Of a stretch of DNA of 64,000 nt, positions 1 through 13,096 are shown in pieces. Position 1 is the first letter of the stretch; the number at the start of each line of letters is the position of its first letter. Origin of the DNA: Nicotiana tabacum (Eukaryota > Streptophyta > Magnoliopsida > Solanales > Solanaceae). The stretch is from contig NC_134101.1 of assembly GCF_000715075.1 (NCBI RefSeq), positions 198,978,103 through 199,042,102 of the forward strand. The letters are read 5' to 3'. Position numbers and translations under genes: made by a program. The notes beneath the pieces are model-generated. The model saw only the letters and a program-made list of their open reading frames with translations. It made no database searches and had not been told where the DNA came from.

Positions 1-1184
1 TGGGCTCGCTCATAGGTGCTCGATCGCAGTAGGCTCGGTATATAACTTACCATATGATCAGAGGTTGCCCAATAGGGGTCTGCCCATCGATTATAGCTTG
101 ATGGTAATAAAAATACTGTAATACTGTATATATAGGCTCTCTGCTCTCTTGACTGGAAGAAGACAATACTCAATTGCATATGATAAGGGAGAATACTGTA
201 ACTTATGAGACTAGAAAAATGTACATAAATTCAGGAATATAAATTTCTCTTTATGCCTCGTTATCAAACTTGTGTAATTACAAGATCATGCCAAAATAAA
301 GGAAGGACTTAGCCTTAACATACCTGTATGATCTCTTCCTATTACTCAACCAAGCTCAACACAACTTCTTGCATCTACAACAAGTGAAATGATATTGCCG
401 TTAATATATAATGTCGTACTATCGTATTTGTCTAGTCACATGACTTAAGGAAAATCGGGCAGCAACTCCCCTATTTTTAATACATCCCAAAAACCACTAA
501 GGGTTATCAATAGCCCAACAACAACAAATATAATCCAATATGAGTTTTTTCCAATTATCTTAACAATCATATTGAGTGGCAAGCTCATTTTTTACTCATA
601 ACAAGATATAAACTGAATCCAACTCTTATTCCATAAATTAATTTACAACCTTCAGAACATCATACTTATATGTACCATATTATTTCTAGTTTAAAACCAC
701 CACAAAATGCCTTCCAAAACAACCCCATACGTCTGGCACCTTAATTTATCGTCAATCACTTATTTTTCATCCTTCCTTCTTCAATCAACTTAATTAACAC
801 CTAGGAAAGCTTAACAACAACAACCACAACATTATCAAATTATTTCTCACAATTTTCAGCCACCACAAACCATATTTTTAACCATAAAATAGTCCAACCA
901 AAAAGACAACCGTATCCCATGTTTCTTCAAGTGCATCTTATGGTTTTTCACTCAAACAACACAACCAACACAAGATTAACCTTAGGCACAATCAATAAGA
1001 TATTATACATACCTTGGAAAACATCTACAACTTGAAACCTCATCCCAACTTAGCTCACAATAGCCCTCAATCACACCACAATATCATAGAAGTATTCTCT
1101 TGTAGTCTTTAACACCTTTGATGAGGATTTGTGTTGATTTCTCTTGACTTTTGTTCTTGGAACCTTGGACAAGTTCTTGGAGAG
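1..1184 (-). repeat. Old LTR or element fragment, left part (interrupted by element A)
   Basis: AT-rich, non-coding sequence that stops at the GAGAG target duplication of element A and resumes at 11404. The resumed part ends at 12284 in GGGGTGTAACA, the usual right end of a minus-strand Solanaceae LTR. I therefore read this stretch as the other part of the same old LTR. Its left end lies before the window, so its length and family are unknown. I see no coding remnant here. Confidence 0.5.
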
Positions 1185-3993
1185 TGTCACGACCCAAAAT
1201 CCACTGAGGGTTGTGATGGCTGGACACCGCTGCCAGGCAAACCAACCATAAATACTTAATTAAATTCTCCTTTAAACAATTGTGAAAAACTCTGATTTTT
1301 TTTCTTCAATTTTTACTAGTAAAAGATACTCAGTTCAAATTAAATATACATGTCAAGAAGTCAATACAAAATACCCCATAAATATCCCAAAACCCGGTGT
1401 CACAAGTGCATGAGCTATTTCTAGGAAGCAATACAATACAACAACCGTCCGGAATACAAATTGGACAGAAAATAAATACAATAACCTGGAAGAGACTCTG
1501 CTAGCTCCGGGTCATCTCAGGAAGTGCAGCTCACCTAAGTCTCTGTGTCAACCATGCTGCTACGCCTACTAGGCCACTAGAGATGCATATGCCCGTGCAA
1601 CAAAAATACACAGAAGTGTAGTATGAGTACGAAAACAACGTGTACCCAATGAGTATCACGTCTAATCTTGAAGAGGTAGAGACGAGAGGTCGACTTCGAC
1701 ACTTACTAGTGGTCCAATAATGATACGTCCATAATATAATGAATCGAGGATTTATATAAACAGGATTTGTAATTCAATAGGGTGAAACATGTAAACAATT
1801 CTTTCTTTTATGCGAAATTTCCAAATTTCTTTTTTCATCATTTATGCACATATTCTCAAGCCGGGAAGGGGCAATACAAATTTCAATAAGTTTCAAGGCA
1901 AGCAATACAAGCATGCACAAATCATGCCGAGGTCGTACGGCCCGATCCAACAATATTTAACTGTGCACTGCCATAGGGTATGGCGCGAACCATAGATGCA
2001 TCTATTTAATCTACCGAGGCGTTCGACCCATTCCAAAATTTAAACACGCACAGACAGTCAATCAAGAAGTCATCAGGAAACAATTATCCAAAGAAAACCA
2101 ATTCTCTTTTAACAATTTAAGAAAATGAAGTTTAAATCTTTTTAGAAATTCATGTACTAATTCGATGTGATTTAAGCAATTCAAACTGTCAACAAGATTA
2201 CAAATAATCCAAGTATAGCATGCTTTTGTGTCCTAGACTACCCGGACTTAAATATAATAGTAGCTACGCACGGACTCTCGTCACCTCGTGCGTACATCGC
2301 CCCCACAAATAGAAGCACATAACCAATTATTTCATCTATGGGGACAATTCCCTCTTACAAGGTTAGAAAGGAGACTCACCTCGCTCCGAAGATCCACAAC
2401 CGGCATTCCACGCCCTTCCGAAGACTCGAATCGATGCACAATGCTCCAAAACTAGCCAATAATTATGCAAATCCATTAATACATGTTCAATTACTCATTA
2501 CAATCCAATTTATATCAATTTCTAACCCCGATCGAAAAGTTGACAAAATTGCCCTCGGGCCCACGTGCCCGGATTCCGAAATTTTTCGAAGATAAAGTTT
2601 ACCCATGAACTCACGAACTCAAATATATGATTCTCTTAATTTCATATCCAAAATCGTGGTAAATATTCAAGAATATCAAATTTCTAGGTCTTCCTCAAAA
2701 CCCCAAATTTCCACTAATTTCCATGTCTAAATTCATATATAAACCTTGTATTGACTCAAAACTAGTAGAAATCACTTACCTCATGCTTGGTGATGAAAAT
2801 GACACTCCAAAGTTGCTCCAAAATCGGCTCCCATGAAATATTTGAGATAAAAATGAGCCAAAACCCATTTTAAATCACTTCACTGCCCAGGCGACCCTTC
2901 TATGCGATCGCATAAGCCAATCCCAGGGCCTCCAAATTCTTGCACAATATGATCGCAAACACACCCCTACGATTGCATAAGCCAAAACCATCAGCCTCCA
3001 ATTTCTTCCTCTACGCGATCGCACATACACCCCTGCGATCGCATAAGCCAAAACCAACAACCTCCAATATTACACTATGCGATCCTAGATCCATTCACGC
3101 ATTCGCATAGGGTAAAAACCTGCTGCACTCACACCAGAAAACCAGCAATCCTCACAAGGCACGAATCGACCCGTTGAGCATCCAAAACACACCCGAGGCC
3201 CCGGGACCTCAACCAAACCTCACCAGTCCTAATACCTTATTCGAACTTAGTCGAGCATTGAAATAACCTCAAACAACATCGAAATCATGAATCGCAACCC
3301 GATTCAAGTTTAATGAACTTAGAACTTCAAACTTCTATACTCGATGCCGAAATATATCAAATTACGTCTGATTGACCTTAAAATTTGCACATAAGTCACA
3401 TTTAACATTACGGACCTACCACAACTTCCAGAATAAGAATTCGACCCTGATATCAAAAAGTCAACTCTCGGTCAAACTTCTCAAAAATCTTCAAATTTCT
3501 ATATTTAGCCAAATGACTCCAAAATGACCTACAGACCTCCGAATTCACTTCTGATCACGCTCCCAATACTAGAATTACCATACGGAGCTATTCCCAGACT
3601 CGGAATATCAAACGGACATTGATAACCCTGAAATGCACTTCCATCCAAACTTATGAGATTCTTCTAAAAATGCTAACTTCCATATAGGCGCCGAAACGTT
3701 CCCGGGTCTTCCAAAACCCAGTCCGGATATACGCCCAAGTCTGAAATTATCCTACAAACCTGCTGGAACCTTGAATCCCAATTCCGAGGTTGTTTACTCA
3801 AAAATTCAACCTTAGTCAATTCTTTCAACTTAAAGCTTCTGAAATGAGAATTCTCTTTCCAAATCAACTCTGAACTTCCCAGAATTCAATTACGTCCGTG
3901 CACACAAGTCATAATACCTGAAGTGAAGCTGCTCATGGCCTCAAACTGCTGAACGACGCGCTAGAGCTCAAAATGACTGGTTGGGTCGTTACA
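1185..3993 (-). repeat. Element A left LTR (3' LTR in element orientation)
   Basis: 2809 bp, from TGTCACGACC to GGGTCGTTACA. It matches 8312-11403 throughout apart from the Stowaway insertion there and scattered differences that are largely C/T and G/A, as expected of methylated DNA. A GCGATCGC-rich patch lies at 2898-3112. The LTR is non-coding. Confidence 0.92.
2898..3112. repeat. GCGATCGC palindrome patch in the element A left LTR
   Basis: Repeated units built on TGCGATCGCATAAGCC separated by 25-40 bp, for example the perfect palindrome ATGCGATCGCAT near 2902 and GCGATCGC near 3014 and 3034. The patch lies about 880-1095 bp from the element-5' end of the LTR. The other LTR of A repeats it at 10283-10520. 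Related LTRs carry different CpG-rich palindromes at the same place. Confidence 0.85.
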
Positions 3994-4008
3994 TTCGCTC
4001 CCAATTAA
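3994..4008 (-). other. Element A polypurine tract
   Basis: Directly inside the left LTR. On the minus strand it reads TTAATTGGGAGCGAA followed by the LTR start TGTAACGACCC. This is the expected plus-strand priming position for a minus-oriented element. Element B has a cleaner purine run at the same place. Confidence 0.7.
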
Positions 4009-4802
4009 ACATATGTTCGTCCACAAACGTGCTAAGAACTGTGCTGGAGTTGTCCGAAATCACTATTTAACACCTCGAGCACCTACCCGTGCTACCACAA
4101 CTCAGCTGAGCACCCTAGATAGATCAATCTGAAGATACCCTTTTTCACTTAGGCAAATAAGCCTTAGAGCCAAATTCCAACATCCGAAATTCTCTGTCAG
4201 GCCTGTTCCAACATACGCTCACCGAATTCATAACTACACACAACACCAAAACATGACTGCATACCTTAGCTGAATTGACACCTTGCACCACTTTACTCAC
4301 AGGACCATAATACATTCTCTAATCCATTTAGTCGAAATTCCATGAATCTGATGCTCTCATTGCACCTCATGACATACATAAGTCTTGCTCTAACTCTTAC
4401 AATATCGCCACGACGGAAGAGATGTGTAGAAATTCATAACTAACTGCCGAATCAACAATTCCTTGGGTCTATACTCCTGTCAGGAACCATCACCTTATTC
4501 TGAACCAAATAATGGTCTTTGCCCTTTAATATTCTTTATATAATCCGATTGCACTGATCTTAGATCCAAAAATCTCGTCTCACCCGAACGAACTGCTCAG
4601 CAAATAAACCACTCAGACATCACCAAAAGTCTAATATGATGCCACAATATGCCAATAGGCTACCAATTCGAACGCGATTCAAAAATGAAAACAAACAATG
4701 GAAGGAACTACTCAACTTGCGCAACTAATATGAACCTTCCTCAGAAAATGGGAAACAAACACACATAAGATGAAGTATGAAAACTATATTCACTATCACA
4801 CT

Positions 4803-4862
4803 GTTGCGGCGCGCAACCCGATCCGAATTACATACCCATGGCGGCATGCCACTCGATCCACA
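4803..4862. repeat. Two CAACCCGATCC box units in element A
   Basis: Two adjacent ~36-bp units: one reads TTGCGGCGCGCAACCCGATC, the next begins ATGGCGGCATGCCACTCGAT. The same array has four units in element B (16801-16928), one in element C (about 54503) and one in LTR D (about 60118). Confidence 0.7.
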
Positions 4863-7800
4863 CGTAGAATTCACATAAGGAGATATACATCAAGCTAAAT
4901 TACTTATTACAATAAAATACCGAATATCGGTCACAAGCACGCTAAGTGCATAATACCATAGGCTACAAAACTCAAGCACAACTGAGGTGTGATATACGAT
5001 TTGAATCTCAAGAGCCATTCTACTAATATAACCTCGTCTCTACGCGGAACCTCAACACATAAGAAATTTACCAAGCCGTCTCACAACTCACACGGCGCAA
5101 TATATCATTACATGAAATAGCTGACGACGAGGTAATACCCTGACTACTCTTCCATAAGGAGCGCATTGCTGAAATGAACACATCTGGCCTGATATAGAGC
5201 CCATATTCACATTTAAATCCATCCACAGACCTCAAGCTGGTTCTGATCGCACTGAACTAGGCTAATAACCTTTCAAAGGTCCATAATCACCCCTTTTTTC
5301 TCATAATACACAAGAACAACCATCATAACCGGAGTAGTCTTCCACAGTCGACAACCCAATAACCGAGTGCCTTCCAGGCATTAATTCTCAATTAACGACA
5401 TCACTACAATCTTCATACTTGGTTTAACTCTTCAATCAATCAAGTGACTACATGCCACACTTATGCAACCTTCTCGTGAGGCATGCTCCCACAACCTTCC
5501 GCAACAGATAACAGGTCTGTACATCCAAACCACCGGCCGCACTAACGCTGAAAAGCGATCAAGAATCCTAACCAGGATGCAAAGACTTTTTCACAGAACA
5601 CTGATCTCAAGTGACACTGAAGACAATACCAACTTACTTTAAACATCGAAACTCCTTTCTTGCTCATCCGAGATCATGACATCCTTGTCAACACCGAACT
5701 GCAACCTTGATTCTCACTTCAAATTCCATACCACTCACTTCACCCAACATGCCAATATACGATGGGACACGTTTTTCATCATAACTTCGGAACCGCTAAT
5801 AGATTAACACTTCATCATATAAAAACTTTTCACTTAACTCACTTCAGGAGAACCATAGCAACACACAGGTAAATTCTCATAATCGTGGAATATGCCAATC
5901 TCTAAGTAGTGGTCTAAGCCCCCTAGCCCTTCCGGGATCTGCCTACACACGACATGCCATAACAGTAGAATACTTCTGAATAACATCAATTATGGCGGCC
6001 GACAAGCCTCACACGTACTATCACAAATCACTTGCATAACTTGATCACGTTGAAGGAACTGATCACTACCATCAATATGCCAACTCAACTATGGCTAACC
6101 AGTCTACCTTCTCCCAATTTATCCTTGATTTCCTTAGAAATAATGATTACTCCATTCAACACATAACACACTCCATCTGCACTCATCCCGAGTGACCTTA
6201 ATTATGAGACCATGTTGTCTCAAATCCCATGAACCATTTCATACCTCCCAAATAGTACACTGCAAGTCAAAACATCATAGAACATTCTGGGACTCTTCTC
6301 ATAAGCTGCTACAAAAGCTTGATTCTTAACCGTACCTATAGGCTAGAAATCATTAGGAACCACACTTTACCCCTTTGAATCCACTAGGACCATTGTTGAG
6401 AGCCACCCGCTCTGATTTGGCCACGAATATAATCAACTCCATGAATCTTCTAGCGTATGTATACCCTCTCGACGAAGCACTTGGCAGAATCACTTCCCTT
6501 GAAACTCGCATCTATACATGCATAAATCCTGAATCCTTTCCCAAGTTTGAACATGAGCCAATAAGGCCAACCATAGCACACCTTTAACAATTCTTTCGCT
6601 CAAATTACCACTTATGTTCTTTTTCCGTAGCTGAAATAGGCCATCAATATGCTAATAACCAGAAACCTCGCAAGTAGTTAACCATGCAACCCAATCATAG
6701 GCGGTGGGACTCTCCTACTTAGCTTGAAGCCACTATTACACAACTCTGGAATTCACTAGGATTCTTTATCTCTTATTGACATAACCTTGTGCAATCAACC
6801 GCCAAAATTCTCGGAATCTTCCTGTAAAACACCTTTTATACTCTGAATCATCAACCACATTCACACGACCGATCTCTTTGCTGTACAACCAATAGAATTC
6901 TTCGCAGAAGCCTCACCAACCACGCGACCGCCAACCTGCTCACAGGGAATAACCCACCTATCGAAATCACTTCCTGACATCTTCCAACGCTGCTGCACGG
7001 GGTACAATCATTACGACATCAATAACCCATCCTGAGTCCGAGCTCACTCTCTAGCTTCACAAGTTCATTCACCCCTCGTGGACATCAATTAAATGTGTGG
7101 CAACATCCTTCCAATTCAAAGTTATGTTCTATCCTTCTTCATTTCAAGCAGCTCCCTCCCGTTATATCAAATCTCCTACCGCATAATAGCCCATACTTCA
7201 ATTTAAATTCATAGACCCCAATCACCAATCACTAAAATTCCCAAATCATTCCAAACTCTTCTTAAGGTGCGTAGTCATTTTACCACAAAGCCCACACGCA
7301 ACTCCGCCACTCTCCCACTTTGGCGGAACTTACCCCTTTAATCGACTACTCGACCTTTGCTTCTTATAACTAGCCTTCTAGAAATTTTAACCGCTGTCTG
7401 ACACTCTCCACATGTTTTTTTCTCATCCTCCACTGCTTAGTTGTTGCCTTAAATAAAATCTATCTTCGCAGCACTTGAACCCTCAATTCGCTACTAACCT
7501 TAATTAAACTTTTCCGAAGAAATCTTTCTCGAGCCGTCAACATTAAAAACATCGATTCAATCCTGAACCACCGTACCCCGCGATCTATGACAGTCGTTTA
7601 TCCATATTATTTCATATTATCTTACCCCAAAGGTGAATTGCAGAAGACCATAACATAGACGAACTTAACACATGCAATCAAGGACGACGACACTACATTG
7701 CAGATGAAAATTCCACCACGCTTGAAAATACCAAGTCTCGTTTCTCCATCACCCCAAATCTGGACATTCATAGGCCAATTGCTTTTCCTCCGTTGGAAAT

Positions 7801-8296
7801 GAAACATTAGATCTCTGAATCGTGCACTGAGTAGACTTCCTTTTTAAATTATTCACCGCCCCAACACATAGGCAAGTATACTACCATCAAGTCAGTACTG
7901 CGCGATAACCAATCATGAGCAATCATAGCGATCTGTGCATAGTCTCAAAGCTCTTAGGAATATTGTTATTGAGCTGAAATGACAAGATATCCTTCCGCAA
8001 GGCAACGACAATAGCCCAATCAACAATATCGGGAGAAACATCCCGCACCACATCTGTAGTGCCATTACAATCCTTTAATTCTCGATTTATAACCAGCGGT
8101 TCGCGTTACGTAAGATTGAGTCGAAAGGAAACAAGGGCATAAGCCTTAAGGAATCAAATCGCACGATGAGGAATCAAGAAGGGAAGTACTCCTAACAGTC
8201 CTGTAGCCTCCTGAAGATAAGTACAGACGTCTCCGTACTGATCTGCGAGACTCTACTAGACTTGCTCATGACTCGTGAGACCTAAGGAAACCTAGT

Positions 8297-8308
8297 GCTC
8301 GGATACCA
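8297..8308 (-). other. Element A primer binding site (initiator-Met tRNA)
   Basis: The minus strand reads TGGTATCCGAGC, one mismatch from TGGTATCAGAGC, the complement of the plant initiator tRNA-Met 3' end. It lies three bases inside the right LTR and fixes the element's orientation as minus. Confidence 0.85.
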
Positions 8309-8446
8309 TGGTGTCACGACCCAAAATCTACTAAGGGTTGTGATAGAGACAGACACCGCTGTCAGGCAAGCCAACCATAAATACTTAATTAAATTCTCAT
8401 TTAAACAATTGTGAGAAACTCTATTTTTTTTCTTCAAATTTTACTA

Positions 8447-8696
8447 CTCCCTCCGTTTCAATTTATGTGAACCTATTTGACTGGGCATGGAGTTTAAGAA
8501 AAAAATGAAGACTTTTGTAATTTGTGGTCCTAAACAAGTCCAAATGGGGCCCAGAGTATTTGTATGGTTATAAAAGCTTCTCATTAAGGGTAGAGTTATA
8601 ACTTTAAGCTAAATTGTTACCAAATTTAGAAAGGGTTCATTCTTTTTGGAACAGACCAAAAAGGAAATAGGTTCACATAAACTGCAACAGAGGGAG
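8447..8696. mobile_element. Stowaway-type MITE inserted in the element A right LTR
   Basis: 250 bp beginning CTCCCTCCGTTTCAATTTAT and ending ACTGCAACAGAGGGAG, an imperfect terminal inverted repeat typical of Tc1/mariner-type Stowaway MITEs. It is flanked by TA on both sides (8445-8446 and 8697-8698). The left LTR of the same element has the unoccupied site with a single TA, so the MITE arrived after element A integrated. No coding. Confidence 0.93.
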
Positions 8697-10282
8697 TAGT
8701 AAAAGATACTCAGTTCAAATTAAATATACATGTCAAGAAGTCCATACAAAATACCCCATAACTATCCCAGAACCTGGTGTCACAATTGCATGAGCTATTT
8801 CTAGGAAGCAATACAATACAACAATCGTCCGAAATACAAATTGGACCGAAAATAAATACAATAATCTGGAAGAGACTTTGCTGGCTGCGGGTCATGTCGG
8901 GCGGTGCAGCTCACCTAAGTCTCCGTGTCAACCATGCTGCTACGTTCACTAGGCCACTAGAGATGCATATGCATGTGCAACAAAAATGCACAGAAGTGTA
9001 GTATGAGTACGAAAACAACGTGTACCCAATGAGTATCCCGTCTAATCTCGAAGAAGTAGAGACGAGAGGTCGACTTCGACACTTACTAGTGGTCCAATAA
9101 TGATACGTCCGTAATATAATGAATCGAGGATTTATATAAACAGGATTTATAATTCAATAGGGTGAAACATGTAAACAATTCTTTCTTTTATGCGAAATTT
9201 CCAAATTTCCTATTTCATCATTTATACACATATTCTCAAGTCGGGAAGGGGAAATAACAACTTTAATAAGTTTCAAGGCAAGCAATACAAGCATGCGCAA
9301 ATCATGTCGAGGTCGTACGGCTCGATCCAACAATATTTAAACTATGCACTGTCAGAGGGTCGAATGGAGCGAACTATAGATGCATCTATTTAATCTACCA
9401 AGGCATTCGGCCCGTTCTAGAATTTAAACATGCACAGACAGTCAATCAAGAAGTCATCAGGAGACAATTATCCAAAGGAAACCAATTTTCTTTTAACAAT
9501 TTAAGAAAATGAAATTTAAATATTTTTAGAAATTCATGTACTAATTCAATGTGATTTAAGCCATTTAAACTCTCAACAAGATTACAAATAATCCAAGTAT
9601 AGCATGCTTTTGGGTCCTAGACTACTCGGACTTAAGCATAATAGTAGTTACGCACGGACTCTCGTCACCTCGTGTGTACGTAGCCCACACAAATAGGAGC
9701 ATATAACCAATTATTTCACCTATGAGGACAATTCCCTCTTACAAGGTTATAAATGAGACTCACCTCGCTCCGAAGATCTATAACCGGCATTCCACACCCT
9801 TCCGAAGACTCGAATAGATACACAATGCTCCAAAACTAGCCAATAATTATGCAAATCCATTAATACATGTTCAATTACTCATTACAATCCAATTTATAGC
9901 AGTTCCTAACCCTGAATGAAAAGTTGACAAAATTGCCCTCGGGCCCACGTGCCCGGATTCCGAATTTTTCGAAGATAAAGTTTACCCATGAACTCACAAA
10001 CTCAAATATATGATTTTCTCTTAATTTCACGTCCAAAATCGTGGTCAAAATTCAAGAATATCAAATTTCTAAGTCTTTCTCAAAACCCCAAATTTCCACT
10101 AATTTCCATGTCTAAATTCATATATAAACCTTGTATTTACTCAAAACTAGTAGAAATCACTTACCTCATGCTTGGTGATGAAAATGGCACTCCGAAATTG
10201 CTCCAAAATCGGCTCCCATGAAAGATTTGAGATAAAAATGAGCCAAAAGACGTTTTAAAACACTTCACTGCCCAGGCGACCC

Positions 10283-10520
10283 TTCTATGCGATCACATAC
10301 TATGCTCCGCAATCGCATAAGCCAATCCTAGGGCCTCTAAATTCTTGCACAATAAGATCGCAAACATACCCCTGCGATCGCATAAGCCAAAACCAGCAGC
10401 CTCCAATTTCATCCTCTACGCGATCGCACATACACCCATACGATCGCATAAGCTAAAACCAACAGCCTCCAATCTTGCACTATGCGATCATAGACCCACT
10501 CACGCGATCGCATAGAGTAA
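10283..10520. repeat. GCGATCGC palindrome patch in the element A right LTR
   Basis: Counterpart of the patch at 2898-3112, with one additional unit (ATGCGATCACATACTATGCT region) and several CpG losses such as GCGATCATAG. It shows that the two LTR copies of one element drift in this patch. Confidence 0.8.
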
Positions 10521-11408
10521 AAACCTGTTGCACTCACACCAGAAAACCATCAATCCTCACAAGGTAAGAATCAACCCGTTGAGCATCCAAAACACAGCCG
10601 AGGTCCCCGGGACCTCAACCAAACCTACCCACCAGTACTATTACCTCATTCGAACTTAGTCGAGCCTTGAAATAACCTCAACAACATCGAAATCACGAAT
10701 CGCAACCCGATTCAAGATTACTGAACTTAGAACTTCAAACTTCTATACTTGTTGTCAAAATATATCAAATTACGTCCGATTGACCTTAAATTTTGCACAA
10801 AAGTCACATTCAACATTACGGACCTACCACAACTTCCGGAATCGAAATCCGACCCCGATATCAAAAAGTCAACTCTCGGTCAAACTTCTCAAAAACCTTC
10901 AAATTTCTATCTTTAGCCAAATGACTCCAAAATGACCTACAGACCTCCGAATTCACTTCCGATCGCGCTCCCAATACCAGAATCACCATACGGAGCTATT
11001 CCTAGACTTGGAATCCCAAACGGACATTGATAACCCTGAAATGCACTTCCATCCAAACTTATGAGATTCTTCCAAAAATGCTAAATTCCACAATAGGCGC
11101 CAAAACGTTCCCTGGTCTTCCAAAACCCAGCCCGGTCATATGCCCAATTCCGAAATCATCCTACAAACCCACTGGAACCTTCGAATCCCGATTCCGAAGT
11201 CGTTTACTCAAAAATCCAACCTTAGTCAATTCTTTCAACTTAAAGCTTCCGAAATGAGAATTCTCTTTCCAAATCAACTTCGAACTTTCTGGAATTCAAT
11301 TCCGACCATGCGCACAAGTCATAATACCTGAATTAAAATTGCTCATGGCCTCAAACTACTGAACGACGCGCTAGAGCACAAAACGACCGGTCAGGTCGTT
11401 ATAGAGAG

Positions 11409-12284
11409 TTTGAGAGTATTTTGCAGTAATTGATCTCTGGATATTGACAAAATATAATCGACAAAGACAACTTATAAGCCCACCACCTCAATTCTACAAG
11501 CAGGTGGGTAAGCTGTCTGCTTGGCAGCTTGAGCAGTGCCACTTCGGACACGTGTATCTCTCTACTCCGATATCGTATTGACAAACGGTTAGGAGCATTT
11601 GAAACTAGATACATAGAGATTTAATTCCATATAAATATATCATGTAACTCTCAATATATTGGGAGAAAACTGCGTGGCAACTTGGCCTAAAAACCTGTCA
11701 GTTTCTCCGAAGTGCGACAACGTGACTTGGTGACCCTTAATTTAAAAATCTATATTTATCTACCTCGATATCATATGAATAAATGATTTGGACTGTTGGA
11801 AACTAGGTTCAAAGACCTTCATTTTTCTATGATATATGTCCCAAAATTACATCATAAAGTTTATGAATTTAATTTCTCAAAACGGCTCGTTACAAGGCAA
11901 ATCTTAACTCGATTTTTCTGTAGGTTAAATCCATTTTTTTCAAAACATTATATTTTATGTCCAAACATCATATATAGTCATATTATGACTTTACACGCAT
12001 TCAATCATGATTAACAAGTCTCATATTCATTATACATCACCTTAGAACGCACAGGGTATAACACCAAACTTTTCGACTTTCGACAAAACTTATCTTCTTC
12101 AATTTGTTTAGCTTCTAAGCCTTACAACCATATTGGTACTTGTTATTCATGATCTTAAATATTATTAATTTCTACGGTAACATGATTAGCTTACTTTATA
12201 AAATTTTCAAAGATGATTTCATTTATGAACTTATATCAATTGACTTGCGACGTACTCTTCAGTACGAAAATATGGGGTGTAACA
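11409..12284 (-). repeat. Old LTR, right part (resumes after element A)
   Basis: Begins after the second GAGAG copy and ends TATGGGGTGTAACA at 12284. The minus-strand start TGTTACACCCC is the usual LTR start of one group of Solanaceae retrotransposons. Non-coding. No partner LTR is visible in the window, so it may be a solo or truncated LTR. Confidence 0.55.
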
Positions 12285-13091
12285 GAAACTAACTTATGCA
12301 GAAAATAAGACTAAAAAATTTGGTATAATAGCTAGAAAGTTTATAGATCTTCCAATGGTAGTCTTATCCTTTGCAGCAAAGAAAAAAATTAATGGGAAGG
12401 TCAAATAGAAAGTGAGAAGAAAGTATCTTTTGATTGTTACAAGATTTATGGCTTATCTTGGAATTGGTTGCCACCTAATCTAATATAACCAAGAGTCATT
12501 TGTTTGGAAATTGGCTTGCTCTACGTGGGGGTGGGGTGGAGATTTTAATCTTATCCTATAATCAATCAATTAATTAGGTAATATTTCGTTACCCGGTAAT
12601 TAACCAATTATTCGTATAATTAAGAATTGTCTCAATTTACTTAAAATTTTACTTGTTTTTTTATAAACTTTATACACCTTACTATCATGGCCATGTGGTA
12701 CCATATAAAATCAATACATTCACTATTATTTCATTAAAACGTCCATGTAAATATATATATATTTTCTCAACTTATAATTTTCTAATCTCATATAAAGAGT
12801 ACAAATTTTCGTACGCTTAATTCTTAAAATGGTTAAAAGATAATCTTCTTTGCTTGTGAGAAAATAATTTCTATCTTTATAATAAAGAAAATCTCATAAA
12901 CTTTCTCATATTATATATGTGTAAAATTTAAAGCATATTCGAAAGGAGTAATATTAGTGACTATATAAAATCATAATTTTTAAGCTTTTTACAAAAATAT
13001 TCCACTCAAAATATCATATCAAATGTATATGACGGTATCAAGGTTGTTAAACTTACGGGGTCTTAATCCTTTCGAGCTCATATGGGTTACT
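12285..13091. other. AT-rich spacer, nothing recognised
   Basis: About 800 bp of AT-rich sequence between the old LTR and element B. I find no reading frame of note, no terminal repeats and no RNA gene. It supplies the ACGAC target site of element B at its right edge. Confidence 0.6.
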
Positions 13092-13096
13092 ACGAC

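Larger units (their letters stand above)
3994..8311 (-). mobile_element. Element A interior, non-coding
   Basis: 4318 bp between the LTRs. It aligns by eye along its length with the element B interior (15906-20392) and shares blocks with element C (40982-41451 and 54127-57161), yet no reading frame is conserved. Recognisable shared blocks are the GCGTGCAACCCGATCC boxes (two units at 4803-4862) and the segment before the primer site around 8210-8300 (cttgctcatgactcgtgag). I recognise no protein domain. Similarity between copies without coding suggests either common descent from one LARD family or selection on RNA features; I cannot separate these. Confidence 0.8.
1185..11403 (-). mobile_element. 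Element A: complete non-autonomous LTR retrotransposon (LARD-like)
   Basis: Two long direct repeats (1185-3993 and 8312-11403) begin TGTCACGACCC and end GGTCGTTA(C/T)A. They flank a 4318-bp interior. The 5-bp duplication GAGAG is present on both sides (1180-1184 and 11404-11408), so this is a whole insertion with both original ends. Orientation is minus: an initiator-Met primer site abuts the right LTR on the minus strand and a purine-rich tract abuts the left LTR. No gag or pol is recognisable on either strand, and the longest frames are under 100 codons. Long LTRs, a long non-coding interior and intact priming sites match the LARD description; replication would need proteins supplied in trans. 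Confidence 0.9.
8312..11403 (-). repeat. Element A right LTR (5' LTR in element orientation)
   Basis: 3092 bp. The excess of 283 bp over the left LTR is mainly the 250-bp Stowaway at 8447-8696 plus its TA duplication. The terminal CA has become TA (GTTATA) before the GAGAG duplication. Confidence 0.92.
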
